DNA from: Tremella fuciformis | Lineage: Eukaryota; Basidiomycota; Tremellomycetes; Tremellales; Tremellaceae | DNA: 64,000 bases | Reading direction: 5' to 3' | Assembly: GCA_032768795.1 (NCBI GenBank) | Contig: CP136493.1 | Coordinates: 2,232,001 to 2,296,000, forward strand | Shown here: piece by piece, positions 1 to 10,880 of the stretch | Position numbering within the stretch: the stretch's first letter is position 1 | How the letters are laid out: every line of letters begins with the position of its first letter | Position numbers and translations under genes: made by a program | Notes under the pieces: generated by a model | The model's input: only the letters and a program-made list of their open reading frames with translations | What the model was told of the DNA's origin: nothing | Databases searched by the model: none

Positions 1-44
1 TGAGCGATGACAACAACAGATCGACCACTGTCGACTTGATCCGA

Positions 45-2253
45 TCAGCCGATGAATACCTTGTCGTCTATGTCTATTCCAAACTCTTCCTGCGCCATAG
101 TCTGTAGCTGGGCCTGCAGCATGTCTTCCCAGCCCTTGCCTTTGCTCCATGGCGAGAAGCGCTGCTTGAGCCATGTGAAGAAGAATGCAATATCGACGAG
201 GCCAAGAGTTATGCGGAATACCGCGGACTGGAACTGGTCTTTGAGCCAAGGCCGCAGGCCGGCTTTCGTAAGTTGGTGAGATGGAAGCTCGCGAAGGCCT
301 TTGGCTGCCCACTATATCTTAAGTACAATATGCAGGCCAGATCTAGAGAGACGCACCTTGGCCGTGACGTTGACTCGAGCACTGGGCGAGCCCAAGACCT
401 GGTTGTTGGCCTGCATCATCCTCTGACACCGGGTCAAGAAGATGATCTCCTATTTCATGAGCGATACTTCAGTCTAAAAGGATTATACTTGCTCTGGGAA
501 TCATGGCCTCGTTCTCCAACATGGTCTTGAAACGCCTCTTCATTTCGACCTGCTGCTCGTACTGCGACATTTCCGGGAAGCTCTTCTCCGACGAGTGCTG
601 CTTGACGACCTGCGATGGGCGGAGAAGAATAGCTGACGCGAACCTTCCGTAAGTTCGCGCCTTCAGTCTTGACTACACTCACATGTTTGCGTCGAGCGAG
701 ATGCCCCAGCCTTTGGCAATCTCCTCGATCTTTGGTACGTCGAGGACAAATAGAGATCGCCACAATTGACAGTATTCTTCTCTGAACTTTTCGGGCAGAG
801 GAATGTATAGGCCATGGTCGATCAGGATCACCTGAGGCTTCCCTTTCTTGGTCGGATGAGGCCGAACGAGGATGTTACCGGGGTGGGGATCGCAGTGCAC
901 AAAACCCCACGAGAAGGTCATGGCGGACATGGTGGCGATGGCAAGATCCATCACCTCTCGCAGATCCAGCTTCCACGCTTCCAGCTGAGCCTTGTCATTC
1001 AACCTAGCAGATTAGTATCATCTCACAACGAGAGATTTATGACTTACCGGCAACCATCCACCCATTCCATAACCATGACCCGATCACTCTCGACGCATCC
1101 CTCGTCCTTCCCATACACCCGTGGTACATATACGTCGTCTCTCAGCTCCGGGGTCTTGGCGAGGAATTCAGCACACCGTCGAGCATTGGAGGCTTCGTGG
1201 AGGAAACTCGTCTCAAGGCGCATCTGGTCCGACACATATTTCGCCCTGCGCTCAGCATCTCAGACTTGGTACCCTCAGGCGGGCTGCTCACACAAAGTAG
1301 GTGGGGATGTCGAAGAGATTCTCCATGAGCCACATGAGGGAACGATACGAGAACAGGTCCCACTCCATCTGCTTCTCTATCGCAGGCTTCTGCACTTTGA
1401 CGGCCACCTTGTGCGGGGTTGAGCCATCCTTGGCGGGCAAGGTGGCCTGGTGGACTTGGGCGATCGAGGCGGATGCCATCGGCTCATGAGTGAAGGTGTC
1501 AAAGATTTCTTCCGGGGAGAGATGCAGGTCTCGGCGAAAGACCTGTTGTCAGCTTCGTATTGTTCAGTCAATCAGGACAGCTCACCCCCACGACCTCTTC
1601 GTATGGTACGGAGGGTGCGCGATCAAATACATGCCCAAATGCTTCTCTGTATGGCTTGGGCAGGAGTGCAGCTTGCAGACCTGACAAATCAGCTGCGGCG
1701 ACTTTCTTCAGATGCGCGAGACTCACCTAATGCCTGGCCGAGCTTGAGGTAGAGCCCTTGATTGGTATCGATGGCCCATTTGAGCCTGCTGGCTACTCGC
1801 TCGTGCAACCCATCTATCTTGTCCGCCTTGGATGGCTGAAAGTTGATCTTGTCTGATCTGAACTATCGCTCCGCATTCTTTACGGAAGTGGAAGCTCACA
1901 GTCTAGGGTACATAGCAGTCTGGTCCGTCAATACGCCATCACAACCAGAGGAGGGATCCTCACCCAATCCAGGCGGTCCGCACACTCCTCGTGAGAGCAC
2001 TGGCATTGAACTGCTTATCTGCAGCGTACACAGCTACTCCGACACCAAGCGCCACTCCAGTCCGCCGTATCCATCGTCGTCCTCGCGGTTTGGGAACAGA
2101 CGGACCAGCCGAAGAAGTGTAGCTGTACGTCGATGTCGGCCGAGGTATTCGGATTCCTGGCGGGAGCGCTCTGGGCGTTGACGGCAGCTTCAGAGGTTGC
2201 AATCGCGATGGACCTCCCATGGGGGGGAGGAAGGGTGTAGGTGGGGGTCTCAT
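45..2253 (-). CDS. ADCK1/Mcp2-like mitochondrial UbiB-family atypical kinase
   Basis: A multi-exon gene of the ABC1/ADCK/UbiB family. Visible in order are a Pro-rich, basic N-terminus with a short hydrophobic stretch (mitochondrial targeting and anchor), the family KxGQ motif (KLGQ, near 1745), an AAS-type nucleotide loop (ASIAQVH, near 1460), the VAVKVQKP lysine, the catalytic loop GFVHCDPHPGN (near 890) and the metal-binding DHG (LIDHGLY, near 825). The last exon ends in DDKVFIG and a stop at 45-47. The DHGLY plus LPEKFREEYCQLW stretch is closest to the ADCK1/yeast Mcp2 (Cqd2) branch, which acts in mitochondrial coenzyme Q and lipid homeostasis. I chose the start at 2253 (MRPPPTP); an in-frame ATG at 2286 is the alternative. 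At least six short introns are needed. Family call strong, subfamily moderate. Confidence 0.85.
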
Positions 2254-2475
2254 GGAGCAGGTATACGCATGCCACTGCAATATCAAGGTGAAATAGCAAG
2301 GACAAGATAAAGAGAGTGAAAGAGGTCGTAAGATCGGCGATCGTTTGTCAACTCGGCCATCGTTCCGTCATCGTCCCGGCCGACCAAGATGCTCGAACGA
2401 CCTTCTGAGGTAAGAGGACATGCATGAGGTAATGTATTGTAGGTGGTTGGATGAATGTATGTATGTGCAGTGCTA

Positions 2476-4790
2476 TTAGAGCGTGATGAGATCTCCCTCG
2501 CAGGCCGGACAGCAGAACATGATCTCGTCCCCGAACTGCTTATCGCCTCTGTTCCTCGCTCCCACTTCCTCCGTCAAGACCTGTAGCGACGAGAAGCCGT
2601 TGCCCAGACCAGGCGACCGTTTCGGTGCAGATTTGGCATCGATCCCCATGCGGGCTTTCAAAGCTGAAAGAGAGACTTGACGCTTATGCCTTACGCTCGC
2701 AGGCAGGGCCGCATCGACCGAGCGATTGTCTCTCAGTGGACTGGGTCGATTGGGGAGACCGTCGTCTTCGGCGGGCGAGAGGAAGTAGCTCTTGGCGTGC
2801 GATGCGCTTGATGGGCGAGAGATGGACGGGGGAAGGTGCGAGTGGGACTGTGATTGTGCTTGCGATTGGGCATAGGCAAGCTGCAAGTCGGAGAGCTGCC
2901 TCTGTAGAGCGTGTACGCGGGAAGATGAGGCGTGAAGCTCTGTCTCGAGCGATCGGATCTTCTCCTCGCGTTGCGACAGAGCGAGGTCGTGTGCTGCTCG
3001 AACAGCCGACTCGACATCGGTACCCGCTGTAGCATGACCATTCGTTTTGGCAGAATCCAATTCAGCAGGCGCCTTCGCTTGCAAGTCGGCGATCGTCTGC
3101 TCGTGCGCCTGAAGAGCCTTCTGTGACTGCTCCAGCTCCGCCTGGAGCCCTCTGTGCTCCTTTTCCAATGTCTCGTGCTGCGCTTCCACTTTCTTGAGTC
3201 TGGCGACGTCCGACTCCAGAGTCGCTATCCGCGTCCCAGCCCTCTTGCCTTCCTCCAGCTGATTCTCCAACTCCGCTCGGCTCTTCTCCCAGCCCTTGCT
3301 CTTCGTCTCCCAGCTCTCGACAGCCGCGACCAGCTCGACCTTCTCCTCCTGAGTACTGACAACCTTGCCCCGCACCTCTTCCAGCTGAGCGACCAGATCG
3401 GCATTCTCCTCCTGTAAAGCTTGCCGCTTCTTCTCGGCTGACTCGGCGCGTTTCGTGGCGGAGGACACGGCGGTCTTCGCCTTGTCCAGCTCGGCTTTGG
3501 TGGTCGACAGAGCTTTCTCAGCCGCTTGCCGGGCAGCAGAAGATTCCTCAAACTGCTTCGCCTTGCTACTGAGCTGCTTTGAGATGTCGCCATGGGACTT
3601 CTGCAGCTCGTCGTGTGCCTTGGCGGTCTTGTCGTGCTCCGCTTGGAGTGTAGAATGTGCAGAGCGTAATGTCTCCAGCTCCCTGCCATCTTTCTCCGAC
3701 GTCTCCTTCAGCGCTTTGAGCTCGTCCTCAGCGGCCTTGAGCGAAGCCGTGAGCTCCCCATTGGCCTGACGTAGCTTTCCTACTTCTCCCTCCAGACCAC
3801 CTTCTCTCTCACGCAGACGTTCCAGCTGGACTTGGATCTCCGCCAACTTGCCAGTCGCCTCCTCGTCCGCCTCCTTCTTGGCAGCATTGGCTTCATCCAC
3901 CTGAGTCTGCAGAGTCGCCTTTTCTCCTTGCAGTGTCTTGACGGTCTCCTGTACGCTGCTCAATTCGGTGCGCAAGCCATCAAGTTGCGCCTCGGCCCGC
4001 CGGGCTTTCTCCAACTTGGTCTCGAGGTCCGCTTTTTCCGCTTCGAGTTGGGCAACGAGGGACCGGCCTTCCGATAGGAGCTGCGAGTCTCTTCGAGCGG
4101 TAGACAGGGATGTCTGAAGGTCGGCGCGTTCGGCGATGAGGAGGGAGATGGTTTCTTGGAGTTTGGAGCTCGAGTCGGGGGTCATCTCTGGGGGCGAAGC
4201 CAACTGTGTAGTGGGTTGGACCACGGGCGAGACTGGCTTCGTCGCATCTGGCTCCTTCGCATCGTCCTTCTCGGCAGGCTGAGCAGCCGACTTTGCCGCT
4301 GCTGCGGCCTGAGCAGCCGCTTTCTTCCTCTGCTTCTTGCTCATCCCGCCTGCCAACGCTGCTGGGTCCGCATCGCCCTCCGTCACAGCACCATCCTCCT
4401 TACTTTTCTCAGTTCCTCCTTCAGCGGGTACATTCGCAGACGTGATTGTTTCCGAGGCTATCGGCGTTGGTCCATCCGATTGAGAAGGTAGGGTCGATGC
4501 AGGAGCGGCCGACCTGTCTTCCACGTCGATACTGAGAGAAGTACGTGCGGATGCGGTGGCCGCAGGCTCCGCAGCTGTCGAAGCTGGCGAAGAGGGGATG
4601 ACTGGCGATGCGGACGCCTTGGCCTTTTCCTTTTGGCGTTTGGCGAGCTGAGATCAGCTCGACTCTAGTCTCAGTAGCAGTAGCAAAGGGGGGGAACTCC
4701 TCGCCTACTGGAGCGGAATGGGGAGAGTGGACTCACCAGCGCTTTGGCGCGGGCAGCCTTGGCCTTCCTCTCTGCGTCAGCGTCGGCCAT
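2476..4790 (-). CDS. Golgin-like long coiled-coil protein (741 aa)
   Basis: Two exons: 4790-4737 and 4647-2476, split by an 89-nt GTGAGT...CAG intron, giving 741 codons. The N-terminus is charged (MADADAERKAKAARAKAL then LAKRQKEKAKA). A Pro/Ala/Thr-rich linker follows, then about 400 residues of near-continuous heptad coiled coil (ERADLQTSLSTARR to LQRQLSDLQLAYAQSQ), a Ser-rich segment, and a short C-terminus with a CCPACEGDLITL end that could bind metal. The layout resembles golgins and vesicle tethers, but I see no GRIP or other diagnostic domain, so the function stays open. Coiled-coil nature is certain; Golgi role is inference. Confidence 0.8.
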
Positions 4791-4884
4791 GCCGTCTTCG
4801 CCCGTGGAGTTGCGCAGATGACCGAGACGGTCGCGCAACAGTCGAGCGTTGCAAGCTGTGACGCGTCTAGCTGAGAATGAATGC

Positions 4885-5036
4885 AATGACTCTTGTCAAA
4901 GCTCGGTTGCGACGTGTAATAGATTGGGTCTCCCCCCAGATATATATATATATATATTAGTAAATCGAAAATCAAGTACTTTGATCTTAACTTACAGTGA
5001 TTTGTAGGCGATTGCAAATGCTTGCTGCATCATTTC
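4885..5036. other. Intergenic spacer with TA microsatellite
   Basis: This AT-rich spacer separates the coiled-coil gene from the repeat region. It holds a short (TA)n run at about 4941-4958. No gene is seen. Confidence 0.6.
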
Positions 5037-5168
5037 TGTCACGATACCTCTCTGTCTCTGTCCAAAGGCCCATCACTGGGTGACCGAGACTCTTTGACTG
5101 TGGCGAGGCTGAGCAAGACTAGAGGAAGTGGCGAGAGCAAGGGCTCGGAGGACTTGTAGAGTCTCAAC

Positions 5169-5440
5169 CGACGGAATCGTAGCTCTGAGGCAATGGGATT
5201 CCGGTCACCTGTTGCCCGCTCAGCACTTGCTATGAGTGATGAGAAGGGCAACAGGCGGCGGCATTCTACAAGGTCGTCGAGGGTGTCGGCGTTATATGCG
5301 GAGTTATCGTTGGTGGCAGCTTCCCTGCCTCGTCGAGGTTGAACCTCGTCGAGGCACAACCTCGTCGAGGATGTGTGTGCCTCGACGAGGCTACTCGAGG
5401 ATGAGTCAAGCTCATGTGAGCGTACCACCTATTTGCGTTG
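5169..5440 (+). mobile_element. 272-bp short interspersed element with TSD TCAAC
   Basis: Comparison with the mirror family-3 copy (13867-14036) shows extra DNA here, flanked by TCAAC at 5164-5168 and 5441-5445. The mirror copy has a single TCAAC. A diverged relative lies at about 10990-11215. Inside are an inverted repeat (CCTGTTGCCC/GGGCAACAGG) and several CCTCGTCGAGG palindromes. No coding capacity; the class (MITE, SINE or other) is unresolved. Confidence 0.6.
5325..5400. repeat. Cluster of CCTCGTCGAGG palindromes
   Basis: Four or more copies of the self-complementary motif CCTCGTCGAGG or its close variants sit within about 75 bp. The diverged relative near 11145-11195 has lost most of them, so the motif was amplified locally in this copy. 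Confidence 0.7.
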
Positions 5441-5626
5441 TCAACGAGCGTCGACGAGGGTAGCCGAGATTGGCTAGGCAAGGCGAGGCAAGGGAACACG
5501 GACCGACAAGTGCTAGACCTTAGCAGCTGTCGGCGGGACGGGTCGAGAGAGAGTAAGTGAGGCATTAGTCCCATGCACCTCAATTGCGAGAGTACTGGAG
5601 TTCTACGAGGGCTCTGCGAGCCTTAT

Positions 5627-6398
5627 TGTCAGGAAACCGACACGGCATCCTGACCACGAGACTACCACGAGGCAATTTCCGACGGAAACATCCAAAGGAT
5701 CCTACGAACCGAAGAACGTGAATACGGTAGAACCGTCACTATTAGTCACGAATAACTACGACTGGCTCTTGAAAGCGCTGGAACAACCTGGAGAACGATA
5801 GAAGGATACGTCTCAGTCTTCCATCGGCCGATTCGAGATAGGAACGCACGCAAGGACAAGAGTCAGGTCCACGATAACGGAGGATAGAGTTATCTCACAG
5901 TCAGGGCCACGGGACGGAGACCGAGGACGATAAGGACGACGACGGGCACGCAAGGAGATTAGATGCAAGCCAGCGCGGAGAGAAGACGATAGAAGAGAAG
6001 AGAGACGACGAGAGAATACTAGAGAGTATTGGGAACGAGTAGAAGCGACTAGGAGAACGATGGAACGATCCACGAAGGACGATGCTAGAAGGATCAGAGT
6101 GAGAGCGGGCGAGAGTCAGCAGATACTTAAGAAGGAAGATCGCAGAGGAAGTTCCTCAGCGATCTAGTTAACTAGTCCTCTAGATAGAACGTCTACTTAG
6201 AGAATCGACCGTACCAGTGACGAGAGATAGATAAGTGAAGTGAGTCTTGATCGCTCCTCACCCAGCTTGGTTCCACTCTACTCTTGTTCGTTACTATCTG
6301 TTACGAATAGTCGTTAATAGTTAGCAGCTTGAACCGATAGATTGATTTAGGTGAGCTTTAGTTGGATCTAAAACAGGTCACCGGGTATAGGTCTGACA
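5627..6398 (+). mobile_element. LTR-1 copy a, 772 bp, flanks not matching
   Basis: A 772-bp repeat starting TGTCAGGAAACCG and ending GGTCTGACA. It is nearly identical to the solo LTRs at 12928-13699 (inverted) and 41691-42462. Unlike those two, its flanks do not match: CTTAT on the left, TCTTG on the right. Both flanks resemble family-3 sequence, but from places about 600 bp apart in the mirror copy (near 12277 and 11640), so recombination or a deletion has removed DNA beside it. The 86-residue frame at 5813-6073 lies inside the LTR and is present in every copy; it is not a gene. Confidence 0.9.
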
Positions 6399-6760
6399 TC
6401 TTGGCCCATGTGTGTCGAGCTCATTGTTCTCTCGTTTCCCTTAGTCGAGTTTGCCGCATCCGGCGAACTCGCTGAGTAAGCATCAAGGAGGCCTATTGTT
6501 CTTTGACGGCGAGCATGGCGAGCACAGTGAGCTTCAAAGAGCTCCTTGCTGTCGACAAGAGCTGTGGTGACGGCGGGACTTAGCTGTGCGAGAGATGCAT
6601 CCTTTTGTCCGACGAATGCGGTAATTTTGTGTGGGTCGGTCTCGACGAGTCGCGGCGAGCTTCGCCGAGCGCCGACGAGGGCTTGACTCACGTTCCTTTG
6701 GCTCGGTCTTGCTCGGTCTTGGTGCTGCTTTGGTGTCATTCGTGACACAACACTTGGGAG
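6399..6760 (+). mobile_element. Family-3 retroelement remnant, right side
   Basis: The first bases match the reverse complement of about 11610-11660 (shared GTCGAGCTCATTGTTCT), so the family-3 element resumes after LTR-1. A TCGTGACA stretch near 6737-6744 mirrors the TGTCACGA start at 5037 and might be the other end. No matching target duplication is seen. Confidence 0.45.
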
Positions 6761-7659
6761 AAGACTACAGAATGTATCGCGCGCCCGGTCTTGCTAAGTA
6801 TCCGTCGTCCCTCGGTGAGCTCGGCAAGTAATGCGTTGAATCAACAAGTCCAAGCTCCGTCTCTCCACGTGGCTTCCATGTGCTCTCCCTACGTCCGTCG
6901 TGACACATGCCCTCCTCTGCACCATCTCAGGCTTTCTCCTTCAACCACTATCAACAAGACTCGAGCTCTAGAGTTTTCAAGGCTACTCAAGGCTCGTTGA
7001 AGTTACTTGAGCATCTGTGCTCACGTAATTGACAGGCGTGCTGGGCTGGGACAAAGGTCATAGGCGTGCATTGGTGATCATGGAGGGGTGGCCAACATGA
7101 CACTCTCAAGCCCCGTTTATGCCAATCTCCACCCCTTCTGCAGGATGTTGAGATTCCTAATTGTGCATTGTTGAAGCAGCAGGTCATGTGCAAACACGGC
7201 TAATCCGATTGACAATGATGTGCAGAGATGATTCTGTCTTTTACGGAGATCCTTTGGGGTGCCAAGCAAATTTGTGGTCTAGCATTTGAGATATTTTGAG
7301 CTTGGCGTCAAGTGAAAGAATGGAGAGCCTTGACACCAAAGGAGACAAGCAATTCTCATTCCAAATTCCCCCAAAATTTTGTTGCCAGTGCTACCAATTG
7401 ACACTATAAATCCAGGCGCTCAGCCTTGGGAGGCTCTACTTTGTGTCTTGCTCCTTCAGCCACTGTAACAACAGCGTCTAATGGGTGACGTGTGCTAAGC
7501 CCTCAAAGCAAAAGGTCCAATGATCAGTTCAAGGGTATTGAACTGATCCCCATTATAACCTGCTGCTGTTGGAACCAAGGTTCATGACAGCCACGCTAAT
7601 TAGACATACATTTTAAAGCAATGTCCCAGGTCCCCAACAAGTCTGGCTCAAGAAGACAC
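6761..7659. other. Non-coding, probably decayed repeat DNA
   Basis: Only short scattered frames occur and no protein family is recognisable. The last bases (CTGGCTCAAGAAGACAC) resemble the left edge of the diverged short element near 10973, so at least part is repeat-derived. Confidence 0.4.
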
Positions 7660-8221
7660 TGTCAGAACAGACTTATGTAAGCGGTCATAAGAGAGCCTGC
7701 AGTGCATTCACACTGTACCAAAAGGTATGTTAACGGATCCTTACCCTAAGGAATCCGCACCGCTTATATTAGACTCGTGTCAGTTTCCTGACACTCGACC
7801 CTCCTTGGGCAAGTTCAGTCCCTGAACTTATCGAGTCCAACCACACCGAAACACTTGACGTCATTTGGGTTCTATTTCTCACTATTCGTTACTAATTGTA
7901 ACGAATTGTATCGACCAATCTCCGATTGCATCGACTAATTTCAAATTGTCCATAACAGGCACAATTGAACCCTGATAGTCCCCCTGGGACCCTGCCCGCA
8001 TGACGTGGCATTTCCAAGTTGGTGCAAATAGCTGATGCCCGGCCCACACCGGTATTTGAACACACAACCCGTTAAGGATCCGTTATCTGTCAGAACAGAC
8101 TTATGTAAGCGGTCATAAGAGAGCCTGCAGTGCATTCACACTGTACCAAAAGGTATGTTAACGGATCCTTACCCTAAGGAATCCGCACCGCTTATATTAG
8201 ACTCGTGTCAGTTTCCTGACA
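7660..8221 (+). mobile_element. TRIM: 562-bp miniature LTR retrotransposon
   Basis: Two direct repeats of 134 bp (7660-7793 and 8088-8221), identical as far as I can read, each start TGTCAGAACAGAC and end TTTCCTGACA. They enclose 294 bp of non-coding DNA. The 5-bp sequence GACAC lies immediately outside both ends (7655-7659 and 8222-8226), a target-site duplication. TG...CA ends, paired short LTRs, a 5-bp duplication and no protein frames define a terminal-repeat retrotransposon in miniature. Matching LTRs imply recent insertion. An autonomous partner is not in the window. Confidence 0.9.
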
Positions 8222-8560
8222 GACACCTTGAGTGGCACCAACCTACCTATCAGGATGATGTTGAAAGTGCCAATTCAGAAGGCCCGTCCCTTCCAGCTCC
8301 CAAGGAACCCAAAGAGAGATGGAGGGTAGCCTCAGTCTTGGGTAATCCTCCCTCACCAGGCTCGCAAATGAGTGAAAGAGAAAGCAGCCCAGATGTTCAG
8401 TCAACCGCCCCCATTGACAGCAGAACCTCAGCACAGCTGTTGGCAGACATGAACAGGGCATGGGATGCTGAGCCACAGTGAGTGGCAATCTTTTTGCATG
8501 AGAAGTGTAACAATGCCAATAACCTACCACATAGCTATTGCACTGTCCAGCTAATACCAC
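8222..8560. other. Open frame without recognisable product, probably repeat-derived
   Basis: A plus-strand frame up to 8481 begins inside the TRIM LTR and continues into Pro/Ser/Glu-rich sequence. The start is therefore accidental, and I recognise no domain. It may be a remnant of an older transposon gene. Confidence 0.3.
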
Positions 8561-9120
8561 TGCACCAAAAGGGTCACGATAACCCGAGTCTGACCGAGAC
8601 TCGTGGTTTGTGGTACATATAGGCTTGCAAGGTGGCGGTGTCACGTCCGACGTGACAAGAAGCCAGAGCTGCACAGTCTCATATGCTAGCTCCCACTTTC
8701 CGATTGACCTGACTGAGGAGTCTGATTCAGCATTGAAAAATGCCAACAACCCATCTGTTGTACTGGCGTGGACGGGAGGTCGGAGGTCGGGAGGTCGGAC
8801 GGACTGGAGCTAAGGCTAGGCTGGACTGGAAGCGCACTACTGTGAGTGGCAAACTGGACTGGAACTGGAATGACTAGTCTCTGGCTTGTCTGCTGTCTTG
8901 CCTCTCTGTGTAACAGAATGATGGCGCAGGGTTGCACTGGACGTGGTCTGGAGGACTGGGGGACTGGGACTAGGAAGAGAGACAAGGGAATGACTTTTGA
9001 TCCATAACTGGGGAAAGGTCTTCAGCGGCAAACAGGCCTGCTTATATCCCTTTCACCAGATTGCTAAGAACTATGAATTTGCCACCCAGAGCGCTGGGCA
9101 GATTCTACGAATGGTGCTGA

Positions 9121-9241
9121 GCAGGTGCTACGCAGGTGCTGAGCAGGTTCTAAGCAAGTGCTAAGTAAGTTCTAAGTAAGTGCTACGCAGGTTCTGAGCA
9201 GGTGCTGTGCAGGTGCTGAGCAACTTCTGTGCAGCTTCTAC
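9121..9241 (+). repeat. 11-bp tandem repeat, about 11 units
   Basis: Eleven contiguous 11-bp units of the type GCAGGTGCTGA, with variants such as GCAAGTGCTAA and GTAAGTTCTAA, lie inside the TIR element. Subterminal or internal tandem motifs of this kind can be transposase-binding arrays; that role is inference. Confidence 0.85.
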
Positions 9242-10152
9242 GAATGTTACCCTTAAGTTCCGGACTTTACTCTATTTCTGGGATCCTGATTCTAATACTA
9301 TTTCTCCTATGTGTTGATTCATGACACCATCATCTGGCAAAAACTCAGCTGGACAAGCTTGGGATTACAACAGCCCGCCACTATCTCAAGTAAGATGGCC
9401 AAGTACGCAGATGGAGTGAGTTGTCCGAGCCCGGTGCCACTTTCCATGCTTTTCTGGTATCTTCCCCTACTTGTACCCAGCCTACAGCTCTCCTCATCTC
9501 AGGATACGTTGCCAGAGGTGTGATGGACCCTGACACTGGATTCACCTTTGGGACTGGGATCATGAGGCTTGTAAGAAACCCTAGCCTAGACGCTCAATCC
9601 CTGTCACTTCACACATGACACACACTGACTTAAAAGCCGCCAAACTGGCTTAACGCAGTCTAGCGATGCTTCCAAACAAGAGAGGGCTCCACATATGGAT
9701 CTTGGACAACAGTTAGTACTTGTTCTTTTTGTGATACTTGGTGTTCTACTTGAGGCATTGAAGTCTGCAGAAGGCTGACAATAGGCATGAACTGTCTTCA
9801 CGCCATGTGAGGGGCAAAGCTGCTATCAGAGCATTTGCCAAAGGGTCTTCTGGGACAGACACAGTGAGACACCCTGCAAAGACAGACCACAACCCCTAGA
9901 CAGAGTCACACTCCAATCTCTGGTTGACATTTCTCACTGAGGTGGAAATTGCTAAGTCATTCCAAGTAACTGAGCAGCAATGCTTGGTCCTTGACCTCCA
10001 CTATATGCACATACTTTCTGTTTGCTTCTCAGCAATGAGCTTACTGCTACTCAATTTGTGTGGTGCACATCCATGTTATCCTTGGACCCATTTCTGCCTC
10101 AGTTGTGACTGAAAGAGCAAGTGTCACAAAGGTGACAGCCACCGTACCCTGT
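9242..10152. other. Interior of the TIR element, no gene seen
   Basis: Only frames of about 60-70 codons occur, on both strands, without recognisable motifs. I see no transposase remnant. Confidence 0.5.
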
Positions 10153-10210
10153 ATGTACCAAAGACCGTGAGTCTAGCTGAGACTCGGGTCATCGTGACCC
10201 TTTTGGTGCA

Positions 10211-10875
10211 TGTTACGATCCGGTCACCGTTGCCACCCATACAGGCCCCCGACCGTCCGCCACCCGGATCGCAACACCCCAAGCTGGAATACCGGAAGGG
10301 TTCACTCTCCAAGATGGAACACTGGAAGGGTCTACCGCCAGGTGACGCCAGGTGGAATCAGGGAATGCCAGGTGACGCCAGGTGAAGTCAGGTGACGCCA
10401 GGTGACCCCGAGTGGAACCAGGAACCCAGGCCGGCCCGTACTGGCGCCAAGGTGGCACCAGCCCGGAGTCAGGTGAAGTGAGTGGCAACTCTAGGTGAAG
10501 GAGTTGCGCACACGGATTTGCCACCCAGCCCGTAGACATATATAAAGAGCCTACTTCTTGATCCTTCTCCCCAAGGATCAATCTATCGCAAGTTACACCT
10601 AGTCTTAGAGCCTTGCACCGAGCCCCTCTTCGCTCGCTTCGTCTTTACCTTCGCTCGCCACGACGCCTATCTCTGTGGGATCCTTCGAGCACTTCGACCA
10701 TCGACATCCACACCGTGGCCTTCGTGGATTGTCGACTCTACTACGCCGTCCGACCAAGCCACAGGTTCAGTGGTTGTACCCCCTTCGCATTTGGTGCAAC
10801 CCGAGCTTGCCACATTACGACTACCGCCGTCTACTCGTCACCGGACCTCAAGGCCGCCGAGTTCGAGTCGTAACA
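10211..10875 (+). mobile_element. Solo LTR-2, 665 bp, TSD GTGCA
   Basis: Starts TGTTACGATCCGG and ends GAGTCGTAACA, with GTGCA directly on both sides (10206-10210 and 10876-10880). A second copy, inverted, lies at 12425-13866 and is also 665 bp once its own insertion is removed. Near 10338-10412 it carries a tandem array built on GTGACGCCAG. TG...CA ends plus a 5-bp duplication and no internal region define a solo LTR. Confidence 0.92.
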
Positions 10876-10880
10876 GTGCA

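Larger units (their letters stand above)
5037..5626 (+). mobile_element. Family-3 retroelement fragment (LTR-like, TGTCACGATACC start)
   Basis: The segment begins TGTCACGATACC and matches, in reverse complement, the DNA that ends ...GGTATCGTGACA at 14036. The match runs through the stretch near 5450-5620 (mirror 12290-12424) up to GCCTTAT at 5626, where LTR-1 begins. It is interrupted by a 272-bp insertion (5169-5440). The TG start suggests an LTR, but no full copy is present to prove both ends. Reading frames inside are not conserved between copies and are not called as genes. Confidence 0.6.
8561..10880 (+). mobile_element. 1.65-kb TIR element, right end interrupted by LTR-2
   Basis: Inverted repeats of about 58 bp face each other at 8561-8618 and 10153-10210 (both begin TGCACCAAAAGGGTCACGAT when read inward). 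LTR-2 inserted at the extreme right tip and duplicated GTGCA, so the last five bases of the element now lie at 10876-10880. Without LTR-2 the element is 1650 bp. I find no transposase frame, so it is non-autonomous. No clear target duplication is seen outside the tips, which leaves the superfamily undecided. Confidence 0.7.

Noticed and set aside
3225..3689. 154-codon Arg/Ser-rich frame on the minus strand
   Set aside because: It is an alternative frame of the coiled-coil gene; the heptad-rich frame is the coding one.
5325..5400. CRISPR-like array from the CCTCGTCGAGG repeats
   Set aside because: Repeats are short palindromes with irregular spacing in a fungal genome; they belong to an interspersed element.
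5813..6073. 86-codon frame found identically at 5813-6073, 13253-13513 and 41877-42137 (one residue differs)
   Set aside because: It lies wholly inside the 772-bp LTR-1 repeat; identity reflects recent copies of the LTR, not selection on a protein.
7931..8087. tRNA-like stretch inside the TRIM (TTTGAACACACAACCC)
   Set aside because: The T-arm-like bases have no matching stem and no cloverleaf can be drawn.
8155..8481. 108-codon plus-strand gene
   Set aside because: Its start lies inside the TRIM LTR and the rest has no recognisable domain.
10213..10581. 122-codon minus-strand frame rich in Trp and Pro
   Set aside because: It is inside LTR-2 and is created by a GTGACGCCAG tandem array; the same repeat encodes other frames in the inverted copy.
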